Source of the DNA: Nitrosomonas sp.
GTDB taxonomy: Bacteria; Pseudomonadota; Gammaproteobacteria; Burkholderiales; Nitrosomonadaceae
Direction of reading: 5' to 3'
DNA: 51,604 nucleotides
NCBI GenBank assembly: GCA_021604405.1
Contig: BQJA01000015.1
Span: 1-51,604, forward strand
Shown here: positions 41,527 through 51,603 of the stretch, in pieces
How positions within the stretch are numbered: the first letter of the stretch is position 1
How the letters are laid out: each line of letters begins with the position of its first letter
The notes under the pieces: generated by a model
Seen by the model: only the letters and a program-made list of their open reading frames with translations
Databases searched by the model: none
What the model was told of the DNA's origin: nothing
Translations under genes and position numbers: made by a program

Positions 41527-42048
41527 ATGATGATGCTTGTTGAAAATTGGACTCAGGATTTGAGCACACTGTTCATTACTAATCGTGTGCAATTGCGTCG
41601 AGCTGCATACAAAATTTTAGGGGATTGGAACCTTTCGGATGAAATTGTGCAGGATGCTTATATTAAGACAACCGAATTATCGGCGAAACAGAATGTCAAG
41701 CAGCCGCTATCTTATCTATTCCAAATCGTACGTAACCTGGCTATTGACCAATACCGGCGCAGTGGATTTGAAACAGAGCTGTTTAGGTCAGAGGAAGAAG
41801 GATTACACGTTCATGCGGTGACTGGATTGCCCGAAGCCAATGCGATTAATCGCCAGCACCTAATGTTGATTGCGCAGGCGCTAGACAGGCTTCCTGAGCG
41901 CACAAAGCGCGTTTTTGTGCTTTATCGTTTAAATGGCTATACACATAGAATGATCGCAGAAGAGCTGAATATTTCAACCTCATTGGCAAATATTCTGATT
42001 CATGAGGCAATAGATCATTGTAAAAGCGTTTTATTAAGAAATCTATAG
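41527..42048 (+). CDS. ECF sigma factor, iron-starvation (PvdS/OrbS/FecI-like) type
   Basis: A 173-residue sigma-70 family regulator with region 2 at about 15-80 (LRRAAYKILGDWNLSDEIVQDAYIK, then YLFQIVRNLAIDQYRR) and region 4 at about 110-165 (ALDRLPERTKRVFVLYRLNGYTHRMIAEELNIS). The layout sigma factor, MbtH, thioesterase, NRPS matches siderophore clusters such as ornibactin's orbS-orbH, where the sigma factor drives the synthetase genes and is itself repressed by Fur. No FecR-type anti-sigma gene or TonB-dependent receptor follows, which argues for Fur control rather than surface signalling. Three ATG codons in a row (41527, 41530, 41533) leave the exact start open. Confidence 0.87.
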   Translation: MMMLVENWTQDLSTLFITNRVQLRRAAYKILGDWNLSDEIVQDAYIKTTELSAKQNVKQPLSYLFQIVRNLAIDQYRRSGFETELFRSEEEGLHVHAVTGLPEANAINRQHLMLIAQALDRLPERTKRVFVLYRLNGYTHRMIAEELNISTSLANILIHEAIDHCKSVLLRNL

Positions 42049-42159
42049 GGCGTGCTATAAAAATCCCAAACAATTTTTATACTTCGCTGCATACAAATGA
42101 ATTTCATCCAATGTCTTCGTTTTTTTTTGTATTCTTCATCAGCCGGTTCGTCTAATCTA

Positions 42160-42178
42160 AATAAGAAGCATTCTTATT
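42160..42178. promoter_or_regulatory. Perfect inverted repeat upstream of mbtH, possible operator
   Basis: AATAAGAA and TTCTTATT flank a three-base centre (GCA), a perfect 8-bp inverted repeat 51 nt before the mbtH ATG. It partly resembles a Fur-type TGAGAAT-N-ATTCTCA site but may serve another regulator. Its position suits an operator or promoter element. No obvious TAAAT/CGT (PvdS-type) promoter pair could be placed with correct spacing. Confidence 0.5.
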
Positions 42179-42229
42179 GAAGACAGTTAATATTTGTTAT
42201 TTGAACCTGGAATTGAGGGAGTGGACTAT

Positions 42230-42445
42230 ATGACGAGTTGCTTTGATCGCGAGGATGGAGTGTTTCGCGTGCTGGTTAATCATGAAGAACAATATTCTAT
42301 TTGGCCGGAATGGAAAACTGTTCCAGGCGGGTGGAAGGATACTGGCGTATTAGGCGACAAAAAAGCTTGTCTGGATCATATTGAAAAAGTCTGGACGGAT
42401 ATGCGTCCACTAAGCTTGCGGTTGTTTATGGACAACCAGAATTAG
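42230..42445 (+). CDS. mbtH: MbtH-like NRPS accessory protein
   Basis: A 71-residue MbtH-family chaperone that binds NRPS adenylation domains and helps their folding or activity. The family pattern is plain: [26 protein letters not shown] (about 12-37, with the conserved N, E, S, L/I-WP), then [28 protein letters not shown] lies about 8 nt before the ATG at 42230; a TTG 36 nt further up is unlikely. It is followed 12 nt later by the thioesterase gene and serves the NRPS at 43547. Confidence 0.96.
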   Translation: MTSCFDREDGVFRVLVNHEEQYSIWPEWKTVPGGWKDTGVLGDKKACLDHIEKVWTDMRPLSLRLFMDNQN

Positions 42446-42457
42446 TGTGTTACTTCA

Positions 42458-43195
42458 ATGCAAGACCAATTAACACTTTTTTGCTTTCCATGCGCAGGGG
42501 CAAGTGCATCGATGTATCGTCGCTGGCGGCGCTTGTTGCCTTCTTGGGTAACTTTAGTACCGATTGAATTACCGGGTCGTGGCAGCAGGATGGATGAACT
42601 GCCGAATGATAGTTTTGCTGCGCTGATTCAAAGCCTGTGCCATGAACTTATACCTTCGCTGCCTGAGAAATATGTTCTTTTTGGTCACAGTATGGGTGCT
42701 TTGCTTGCCTACGGTGTCGCACAGGGCTTGCGTGCTGAGCGCTCATTTACACCTAAGGCTCTATTAGTAGCGGGTTGTGCGGCACCGATTCGCCAGGACA
42801 GTCAGCGTTACAACAACTTGCAGAGTGATGCAGCATTTATTGCCGAGTTGGATAAACAAGGGGGTACGCCAGACGAAGTATTCAATGATCAGGAATTACT
42901 GGCCATGACGCTGGATTTAATGAGAATTGATTACCGCGTTTGCGGGAGCTTCGAATACGCCCAATTGCCGCCGTTACCGATTCCCGTCCATTGCTTTGCT
43001 GGGCGATCAGATGAGATAAAGGCTGCAAAGTTAAATGACTGGTGCTTAGAGAGTACGCAATTATTTACGTTGGATTGGTTCGATGGTGGGCATTTCTTTC
43101 TTCGTCAATCTGAAGACCGGTTTCTGTTTATGTTAAAAAAACGCTTGATGACGTGCCGGGGAGAAGTGCTGCGTGAAACGATTGCATCCGCCTGA
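42458..43195 (+). CDS. Type II (external) thioesterase of an NRPS/PKS pathway
   Basis: A 245-residue alpha/beta-hydrolase that clears wrongly loaded or stalled acyl groups from carrier domains. The nucleophile motif is GHSMG with S78, the N-terminal LFCFPCAGASASMYRRW is the family signature, IELPGRGSRMDE near 38-49 is typical, and the catalytic His lies in WFDGGHFFLRQ near 208-218. It is a separate protein like GrsT, not a releasing domain. It lies between mbtH and the NRPS in one transcription unit. Confidence 0.95.
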   Translation: MQDQLTLFCFPCAGASASMYRRWRRLLPSWVTLVPIELPGRGSRMDELPNDSFAALIQSLCHELIPSLPEKYVLFGHSMGALLAYGVAQGLRAERSFTPKALLVAGCAAPIRQDSQRYNNLQSDAAFIAELDKQGGTPDEVFNDQELLAMTLDLMRIDYRVCGSFEYAQLPPLPIPVHCFAGRSDEIKAAKLNDWCLESTQLFTLDWFDGGHFFLRQSEDRFLFMLKKRLMTCRGEVLRETIASA

Positions 43196-43409
43196 ACGTG
43201 TACTTGTCGAAACTGTGGTTTGGCTTTTCAGTTTTAATTTTTCAGATACCGGTGACTTTGCATTGATTGTGCATTATCTGCAAAAAGTGAGATTGGCAAT
43301 GCGATCGAATATTGTTATGGCTATGGGTGGGCGGAAGTCAAAGCCTGGACCATTGAGTCGCCCACCCACAGAAACCGCGTCTACGTTAACAAATCAGCGT
43401 AAATATTGA
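43173..43409 (+). CDS. Possible small ORF overlapping the thioesterase end; unidentified
   Basis: A 78-codon frame starts at a GTG (43173) with GGGGAG about 9 nt upstream and overlaps the thioesterase stop by 23 nt. The coding look (ERVLVETVVWLFSFNFSDTGDF) fades after about 45 residues. In a second frame near 43280-43405 a further segment (SAKSEIGNAIEYCYGYGW) resembles the C-terminal part of an IS66-like transposase, weakly. It may be the remnant of a gene broken by an insertion. A perfect 14-bp palindrome (43513-43526) and no clear ribosome site precede the NRPS gene. Confidence 0.25.
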   Translation: MKRLHPPERVLVETVVWLFSFNFSDTGDFALIVHYLQKVRLAMRSNIVMAMGGRKSKPGPLSRPPTETASTLTNQRKY

Positions 43410-43546
43410 GAAATTGATTATCTTTACCGCTTTATTTTTTGAACCCAATGAGGTTCCAGTGAAGACTGGATCGTCGAAAAACAATCGGCTGTAGAAATAC
43501 GGGCTTGAGGCTATAAAAGCTTTTATTTGTTTCAATTAATATAAAA

Positions 43547-46500
43547 ATGAATACAAGATTGATTCCATCACGCAGTTTCCCTGAAAATTTTGTAACACAT
43601 CTGCAAACATTGGCGCGCGAACGATCGGATGATACTGCGTTGATTGTGGTTAGTGTCGAAAACGAAATGCTCGTTGACAAGAAATTTGAATATGCATCGC
43701 TTGATTTGCAAGTCAGGGCGCTTGCTGCGGTAATGCAAAATCAGTTCTCACCAGGTGAACGTGCGCTATTGCTGTTAAACAACGGTGAACATTATGTTAT
43801 TAGTTTTTTTGCGTGTCTGTATGCGGGCATCATTGCTGTGCCTGTTTTTCCACCAGAATCACTTCGTGAAAAGCATTTGGCAAGACTGACCGCGATCGCA
43901 GCTGATGCAAGGGCAAGTTGTATTCTTACCAGTAAAAAAATTCTTCCGTTGATCGCCAGTGCGGCGACAGTGCAGTTCTCCGAAGCAACCATACTTACCG
44001 TAGATACGGTGGATCAAAGTAACGCGTCACATTGGCGCGCTTATATGCCGAAGGGTGATGAAATTGCTTTTCTTCAATATACATCAGGCTCCACTTCAAC
44101 ACCCAAAGGGGTCATGGTCAGTCATCAGAACCTGATGATGAATGCCAGAGTGTTTGAAGAAGGCATGTCGATTAATGCAGATGACATTTTTGTCAGCTGG
44201 TTACCGCTTTATCACGATATGGGACTGATTGGCGGGTTATTGCAACCAATACATCGCGGTATTCCAGCAATACTGACGTCACCGAATTTTTTTATTGAGA
44301 AACCTGTGCGTTGGCTGGAAGTTATATCGCGTTATCGTGCTACGGTCAGCGGCGCGCCCAATTTTGCTTTCCAACTCTGTGTCGATCGTGTCAGAAGCTC
44401 GCAGTTACGAGATATTGATTTATCCACTTGGCGTGTTGCATTCTCAGGCGCGGAACCCGTACGGAAAGAAACAATTCAGGCATTTATAAAATGTTTTAAT
44501 CCTGTCGGTTTTTCAGCAGGCACGATTTATCCCTGTTATGGTTTAGCTGAAGCTACGTTGTTTGTAACGGGTGGGTTGCGTGGCGGGGGGGTGCAAACAC
44601 ATACTTTTTCTTCTGAAAAACTTGCGCGAGGCTGCGCAGAATTGGCTGCAGATGGCGCGCCGATTGTGGCATGCGGCTTCCCGGCATCCAATCATTCGGT
44701 AAAAATTGTAGATCCGGAAAAATTGGTTCAATTGGCGGATGGAAAAGTTGGCGAAATATGGACGAGCGGTCCTAGTCTGGCGCATGGTTACTGGCAACAT
44801 CCTCAGGAGACTGCGCAAGCTTTTGTTTGTCAGGAAGGAGAACGTTGGCTGCGAACAGGCGATCTTGGTTTCATTCATGCCCGGCAGTTATACATTATGG
44901 GTCGATGTAAGGATCTCATTATTATCCGCGGGCAAAATATCTACCCACAAGATATCGAGTTGGTTATCGAAGAAGAAGTGGAAGCCGTTCGTAAAGGGCG
45001 GATTGCTGCATTTTCTGTGGAAACGATCGCGGGAGAAGGTGTCGGTGTGGCCGTTGAAGTATCTCGCAATATGCAAAAGTTGATTTCTGCTGAGTCATTG
45101 GTCAAGGTGCTTAATGAAGCAGTCAGCGCGAGCTGCCACGAATCTTTATCTGTGGTTGTATTGTTAAATCCGGGTGGCCTGCCCAAGACATCAAGTGGCA
45201 AGCTGCAACGAGCAGCCTGTCGCCAGGGATGGCTCGAACGAACACTGGATGCATATGCAATGTATGAGCATGATTGCTTTATCCTCGGTGGGGAAGAGCG
45301 CTTGCCGTCTGTACTGACCGATGAAACAGAAATCGTGCTGGCAAAGGTTTGGGAATCAGTTTTAAATCGTACCGGTTTGGTGCGTGAAGATCATTTTTTT
45401 GCGATTGGTGGCAATTCATTGACTGCTGTGCAGGTTGCCGCGCGTGTTTCGGGAAGTTGGTCTATTCGATTTTCTCCGCGTAGCTTGTTTGAGAACCCCC
45501 AATTGCATGCGTGCGCAGCGGAAATCAAATCCCTTTTGGCATCCGACCCGTCTCAGCCGGTTATTGATAATCGCATCTTGCCTATAAGCAGGAAAAATAG
45601 GGTACTGCCTTTATCTTACGGGCAGCAGCGATTATGGTTTCTTTGGCAACTTGATCCATCAAGCGATGCCTATCATGTTCAACATGCATTACAGTTATCC
45701 GGCGCACTAAATAAGCGAGCATTTTCAACAAGTATTGATGATTTGATTGAACGGCATGATTCATTACGCACCGTCTTCCGAGCGGGTGATGATGGTGCAG
45801 TTGAGCAAGTCATTCATCCGGGAGCGTTAAATGTGACAACCGTTATCGATTTGCGTGATGTCGCGATAGCGGAACGTAATGCAAGAATTGAAAGAGAAGT
45901 ACAGCAGATCATCTCGAGCCCTTTCGATTTAACGCAAGGTCCTTTACTGCGCATCGCCTTAATCCGGGTAACCGAGCGCGAAAGCGTTTTTGTAATCGTC
46001 ATGCATCATATCATCTCAGATGGTGTTTCAATGCAAATCTTGCTGGATGAATTCGCTTTATTTTATCAGGCGCATGTACAGCAGAAATCGCCCTGCTTGG
46101 ATAGTTTGCCAATCCAGTTTGTGGATTACGCGCTTTGGCAACAGAAATGGTTGGAAGCGGGTGAAAAAGAAAGGCAGCTGGCTTACTGGCGAAGTCACCT
46201 GGGTGACGAGCATCCGATTCTGCAGCTTCCAACCAGCCACCTCAGACAGCCCGCCACGAGTTATCAAGCAGGTCGCTATCGTTTTGATTTGCCTCTCGAT
46301 TTGCTGGGCAAGTTACGGCAATTGGCGTTGCGTCAGGGCGCCACACTTTTTATTTCATTACTGACAGCTTTTCAAGCTTTATTGTTTCGCTATACGGGAC
46401 AACAAGATATTCGTGTGGGTGTGCCGATGGCTAACCGCAATCAAGTCGAGACAACTGATTTAATCGGATTTTTCGTTAACGCTCAGGTTCTGCGGAGTCA

Positions 46501-48842
46501 GCTCGATAATCGGATGTCACTTGGCGAACTGCTGAAACAAACCAGCGAGGCTGCGATTAATGCGCAAAGCCATCAAGATCTTCCTTTTGAGCAATTGGTT
46601 GAGGCGCTGCATCCTCACCGTGATTTAAGTCATAGTCCGTTGTTTCAGGTAACTATTAATCATTTGCTAAAGGATTATCGTCGTTTTCAGGAGATTACGG
46701 GACTTTCAGTGGCTGATTATTCGCTTCCCGAGCAATCAGCGCAACTTGAATTGCGGCTTGAAACGGTTGAATTACCCGATGGACGCGTAAATGCCAGCTT
46801 CATCTATGCGTCAGAATTATTCAATTCATCGTGGATTGAACGTCTGTCGTTTCATTATCTGCGCATTCTGGAGGTATTGGTAAATGGTCAGGATTTGGCG
46901 ATTAGCGATATCGATCTGTTGAGCAAAGAAGAAAAGCAACAGCTTAAATTCTGGGGGACCAACCAGTATGAATCGCCGGGATTTCAGCCTGTTCATAAAT
47001 TGATTGAGTATCAAGCAATCAGTAATCCCGACAAGGTGGCCGTGATATCGGATCACCTCGAGTTGAGTTATGCAGAACTTAATCACAAATCAAACCAACT
47101 GGCGCATTATCTAATCAGTCTTGGCGTTAAGCCTGAAATGGTGGTTGGCATTGCCGTCGAACGTAATGCCATTGAATTGATTATCGGCCTTTTAGCCATT
47201 CCTTAAAGCGGGTGGCGGTTATGTTCCGCTAGACCCGGAATATCCGAGAGAACGATTGAATTATATGCTCGAAGATAGTGGAATTCAGTTTTTGCTGACA
47301 CAGGCACATGTTAAATCAAAAATTCCCTGCCATGAAAACGTAAAAATACTGGCGCTAGATGCACTTGATCTGAGCGCTGAAATAAAAAACAATCCTGAGA
47401 TTGTTATGCATCACCATAACTTGGCCTATGTTATCTACACTTCGGGGTCAACCGGCCAACCCAAGGGGGTTTCAGTCTCGCATGGCCCGCTGGCCATGCA
47501 TCTGGCTTCAATTAAAGAAATTTATGACGTGCGGCCTGGCGATCGTGAATTGATGTTTTTCTCAATAAATTTTGATGCAGCCGCCGAACAATGGATCACC
47601 CCTTTGACACAAGGCGCCGCATTGGTGCTTTCCTCAGCAAATGATCTGGCAGGTGATGGTTTCGTGGACTTGATTGAGAAACACCGGATAACGACGCTGC
47701 ATCTTCCCCCTGCCTATTTGAGAATGCTGTTGCCGATGATGCATGGCAAAGCAAACTCCATTCGTACCTGTATTGCAGGCGGGGAAGCCTGGTACGTCAC
47801 CGACGTGGCAGGCGTTCGGGATGTGCTCCGGAACGCCCGGCTGGTAAATGCGTATGGTCCGACTGAAAGCGTGATTACGCCAACGGTATGGATTAGCCAT
47901 ACGGATAAAAATACCCGGAAGTTTTGTACCGGGGGGGAGTACGTACCCATAGGAACACCCGTTGGTGCACGTAACGTATATGTGTTGGATACGCAACTCA
48001 ACCTTGTGCCGCAAGGTGCGATAGGCGAGCTCTACGTGGGTGGAGAAGGGCTGGCACGCGGCTATCTTGAACGAACTGCGTTGACCGGCGAGCGTTTTAT
48101 TCCGAACCCCTTTGATTCAATGGGTAGCCGCCTTTATCGAACGGGTGATTGGGTGCGCTGGAACGACGAAGGGCTGCTGGAATATCTGGGCCGTGTCGAT
48201 CATCAGATAAAAATTCGTGGTTTTCGGGTGGAGTTGGGAGAAATTGAGGCACAGCTGCTTGCCCAGACCGGTGTGCGTGATGTGGCGGTGGTGGCTCAGA
48301 AAGGAAGTGGCGGCTTGCGTTTAGTCGCTTATTTAGTCCCGCATGACGGTGTACAACTGAGTTCGGCTTTGTTGAAGACGTCGTTAACAGCGACACTTCC
48401 TGATTATATGATCCCCAATTCATTTATTTTTCTTGATGCAATGCCTATTAATCCTAACGGAAAAATTGATCGGAAGGCACTTCCATCACCAGAACAATAT
48501 GACCAAGACGATTACGAACCGCCTGTTAATGAACTGGAAATGATCATCGCTGAAATATGGTCGGATGTACTGGGGATCCATCAGGTTGGGTTACAAAGCA
48601 ATTTTTTTGATTTGGGCGGTCACTCGCTGTTGTTGATCAAGGTTAAACAAAGACTGGAAGAACACCTTGGTATTCAAATGGCTATCGTAGATCTTTTTAA
48701 ATATACCACGGTTGCGGGTTTAGCTAAATTTGTAACTCAGGGAAATACCGGTAATGCATCGTTACAGCGTCACCGGGAGCGGGCACAACGGCAACGCGGT
48801 ACTTTTATTCGACAAAAACAGAAAGCAAAGAGGATACATTAA
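43547..48842 (+). CDS. NRPS: FAAL-PCP-C-A-PCP, frameshifted in the A domain
   Basis: A fatty acyl-AMP ligase at about 1-585 would load a lipid starter: FLQYTSGSTSTPKGVM, SWLPLYHDMGLIGG and CYGLAEATLFVTGG are FAAL-type motifs. A carrier domain with S624 (GGNS) follows, then a condensation domain (~690-1110) with H820-H821-IIS-D825-G826 (HHxxxDG). The adenylation domain starts near 1155. One extra C at 47201-47202 shifts the frame and gives a TAA at 47204-47206. Removing it joins LAI to LKAGGGYVPLDPEYP and the domain continues with IYTSGSTGQPKG, NAYGPTES and YRTGDW, then a second carrier domain (Ser codon at 48624-48626). Without repair, two fragments result. The protein would acylate one amino acid. 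The PKS start overlaps its stop (TAATG). Substrate prediction is unsafe by eye. Confidence 0.9.
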
Positions 48843-51481
48843 TGGCCAGACCTGAAGAATTTCCGGAAAACACTGATCTCGATATTGCAATCGTTGGTAT
48901 GGCGTGCCGTTTGCCTGGCGCGGAGGATATCGAGTCTTTTTGGCGTAATTTGCACGCGGGGATTGAATCCATTAATTCCTTTACCGATGAGGAACTGCTT
49001 GCGTGTGGCGTATCGCCTGAAGTACTTAAAGATCCGCTCTACATAAAGGCAGGCGCTCAACTCAAGGATGTCGATCTCTTTGATGCTTCTTTTTTTGGTT
49101 ATACACCACGTGAAGCCGCGGAAACAGACCCGCAACATCGAATTTTTCTTGAAGTGGCATGGCAGGCTTTGGAAGACGCGGGCTACGATATATCAAGGTA
49201 CACCAATCCGGTTGGTGTCTATGCGGGATGCGGTGTCAATATTTATCTGTTAATGAACCTAATGTCCAGCGGATGCATGTCAGATATGCAGGATATTTCT
49301 GCATTGCAAGGGCTTATGAACGGTAATAATAAGGACTCCATGACCACAACGGTTGCCTATAAGCTCAATTTGCGCGGACCGGGTATTACCGTTCAAACTG
49401 CATGTTCGACCTCTCTTGCTGCAACGCATGTGGCTTGTCGCGGCTTGCTCAATCATGAGGCTGATATGGCCATCGCGGGTGGGGTATGGGTGAATTTGCT
49501 GCATAACGAAGGCGGTTATCTTTATCAACCGGGTGCGATTCTTTCGCCGGATGGTCATTGCCGTGCGTTTGATGCCAAGGCTGCGGGGACGGTGATAGGC
49601 AGTGGTGTGGGTGTTGTGGTCCTCAAGCGGCTGGCAGATGCCCAGGCTGAGGGCGATACGATCCATGCGGTGATTAAAGGATCTGCGATCAACAATGATG
49701 GATCAGCAAAAGCCGGTTATACCGCTCCCAGCATTGAAGGACAAGCGGAGGTCATTCTGGCGGCCCAGGCCAATGCAGGTGTTTCTGCGGATACCATCAG
49801 CTATGTTGAAACGCATGGCACTGGCACAAAGATTGGTGACCCGATTGAAATTGCAGCGTTGACGCAGGCTTTCCGGGAGAGTACCGATAAGCGTGGTTTT
49901 TGCGGTATCGGTTCAGTCAAGACGAATGTGGGTCATTTGGATGCGGCGGCTGGCGTGGCAGGTTTGATTAAAACTGTGCTTGCTTTGAAATATCGGAGTC
50001 TCCCGCCCAGTTTAAATTTTGAACAGCCTAATCCGGAAATCGATTTTGCTTCGAGTCCGTTTTACGTCAATACCGAGCGTAAAGCATGGACAAACGGATC
50101 GACGCCGCGTCGTGCAGGCGTCAGTTCGTTTGGGATTGGTGGAACTAATGTACACATGGTTGTTGAAGAAGCGCCCGCGATCATATCATCCGAGTCTTCG
50201 CAGGACTGGCAAACATTAATGCTTTCGGCTAGAAGCGCAAGTGCACTTGAAAAAGCAGTTACTCGTTTGCAAAATCATTTGACTGCTCATTCAGAACAAC
50301 CCTTATCTGATGTTGCCTATACGCTTCAGGTCGGAAGAAAGAATTTTTCTTACCGGACGATTGCATTGTGTCGAGACCGTGAAGATGCCGTGATGTTGCT
50401 GCAGAATCGCGATGAAGACCGTTTCATGACACAGCACGTGGCATTTGAGAATCGTCCGGTCACATTTCTTTTTCCGGGGCAAGGGTCGCAATATACCAAT
50501 ATGGCTCGCGATCTCTATCACAATAACAATACGTTAGTTTTCCGCCAGGAGCTGAATCGTTGTTTTGATTTGCTTAAACCGCATCTTGATTTTGATCTGT
50601 GCAGCATATTGTTTCCTGATAACAATGAGGAAGACCTTGCTTTAGCCTCGGCGCGGCTCGAGCAAACCGAAGTTACACAGCCTGCGTTGTTTGTTATTGA
50701 ATATGCCTTGGCGAAATTATGGATGTCATGGGGTATTCAGCCCACATCAATGATAGGTCATAGTGTTGGTGAGTACGTGGCAGCATGTCTGGCAGGTGTG
50801 ATTTCCCTGGAGGATGCTTTGCAGTTAGTCGCGATGCGTGGACGCTTGTTACAGCAAATGAACAAGGGGGCTATGCTGGCTGTCATGCTGTCTGAGGACG
50901 AACTCATGGCATTAAAGATTGCGGACTGCGATTTGGCGGCGATAAATGGGCCAGCATTTTGCGTTTTATCTGGTACTTCTGCCGCTATCGACGCGGCTGA
51001 AAAAAGGCTTGCCGAGCAAGATATCGGTTGTCGGCGGTTGCATGTTTCGCATGCTTTTCATTCCAGTATGGTGGAGCCGGTTGTGTCCGTTTTTGTTGAT
51101 CGGGTAGCCCGGGTAGCGTTGCGTCGACCTAAAATTCCTTTCTTTTCAAATTTGAGCGGGGATTGGATTACTCCTCAAGAAGCCATGGATGCCGGTTACT
51201 GGGGACGTCATCTGCGTGGAACCGTGCGTTTTAATAATGGCTTGCAAAAGTTACTGGAAAATGAAGCGCAGGTTATTCTCGAAGTTGGTCCTGGTGAAAC
51301 ATTGATTACACTGGCTCAGCGCCATCCTTCAGCAAGACCTGAACATCTGATGGTGTCCTCGCTGCCTCACCCAAACAAAAACTATGGCGCGCAAAAACAC
51401 CTGTGGCTCAGTCTTGGCAAGCTTTGGCTCAATGGATTAACCATCGATTGGGAGAGTTATTATCCTAAATTCCTCAGTTAA
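48842..51481 (+). CDS. Type I PKS module, KS-AT, ending early
   Basis: An 879-residue protein with a complete ketosynthase (~15-440) bearing C188 (TACSTS), H325 (THGTGT) and H365 (NVGHLDAA), and an acyltransferase (~525-820) with S641 (GHSVG) and the HAFH motif at 737-740 that points to malonyl-CoA. It would elongate the aminoacyl chain by two carbons. The post-AT linker reads LWLSLGKLWLNGLTIDWESYY, after which a normal module goes on to YPFERQ-type sequence; here a TAA comes ten residues later. No KR or carrier domain follows in this window. It is either a split module needing a carrier in trans, or a truncated gene. The ATG overlaps the NRPS stop. Confidence 0.9.
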   Translation: MARPEEFPENTDLDIAIVGMACRLPGAEDIESFWRNLHAGIESINSFTDEELLACGVSPEVLKDPLYIKAGAQLKDVDLFDASFFGYTPREAAETDPQHRIFLEVAWQALEDAGYDISRYTNPVGVYAGCGVNIYLLMNLMSSGCMSDMQDISALQGLMNGNNKDSMTTTVAYKLNLRGPGITVQTACSTSLAATHVACRGLLNHEADMAIAGGVWVNLLHNEGGYLYQPGAILSPDGHCRAFDAKAAGTVIGSGVGVVVLKRLADAQAEGDTIHAVIKGSAINNDGSAKAGYTAPSIEGQAEVILAAQANAGVSADTISYVETHGTGTKIGDPIEIAALTQAFRESTDKRGFCGIGSVKTNVGHLDAAAGVAGLIKTVLALKYRSLPPSLNFEQPNPEIDFASSPFYVNTERKAWTNGSTPRRAGVSSFGIGGTNVHMVVEEAPAIISSESSQDWQTLMLSARSASALEKAVTRLQNHLTAHSEQPLSDVAYTLQVGRKNFSYRTIALCRDREDAVMLLQNRDEDRFMTQHVAFENRPVTFLFPGQGSQYTNMARDLYHNNNTLVFRQELNRCFDLLKPHLDFDLCSILFPDNNEEDLALASARLEQTEVTQPALFVIEYALAKLWMSWGIQPTSMIGHSVGEYVAACLAGVISLEDALQLVAMRGRLLQQMNKGAMLAVMLSEDELMALKIADCDLAAINGPAFCVLSGTSAAIDAAEKRLAEQDIGCRRLHVSHAFHSSMVEPVVSVFVDRVARVALRRPKIPFFSNLSGDWITPQEAMDAGYWGRHLRGTVRFNNGLQKLLENEAQVILEVGPGETLITLAQRHPSARPEHLMVSSLPHPNKNYGAQKHLWLSLGKLWLNGLTIDWESYYPKFLS

Positions 51482-51603
51482 CCAGAATCTGACGCCAAGA
51501 AAAATGTAGGTGAGTCGAGAAATTGTGTTTTTTGGGGTCTGGTAGCGACAATTTTGCTGATGATATAGCGAACCAAAGCTGGCCAGCGTTCTGCCTTAGG
51601 CAA
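51478..51603 (-). other. Open minus-strand frame at the right edge
   Basis: A frame without stops runs from the right edge to a TAA that overlaps the PKS stop codon, ending in QFLDSPTFFLASDSG. It could be the 3' end of a gene or mobile element on the minus strand, which would explain why the PKS ends abruptly. 42 codons are too few to decide, and I recognise no family. Confidence 0.2.

Noticed and set aside
47190-47215. Programmed ribosomal frameshift in the NRPS gene
   Set aside because: No slippery heptamer or downstream pseudoknot, and NRPS genes are not known to use this; mutation or read error is simpler.
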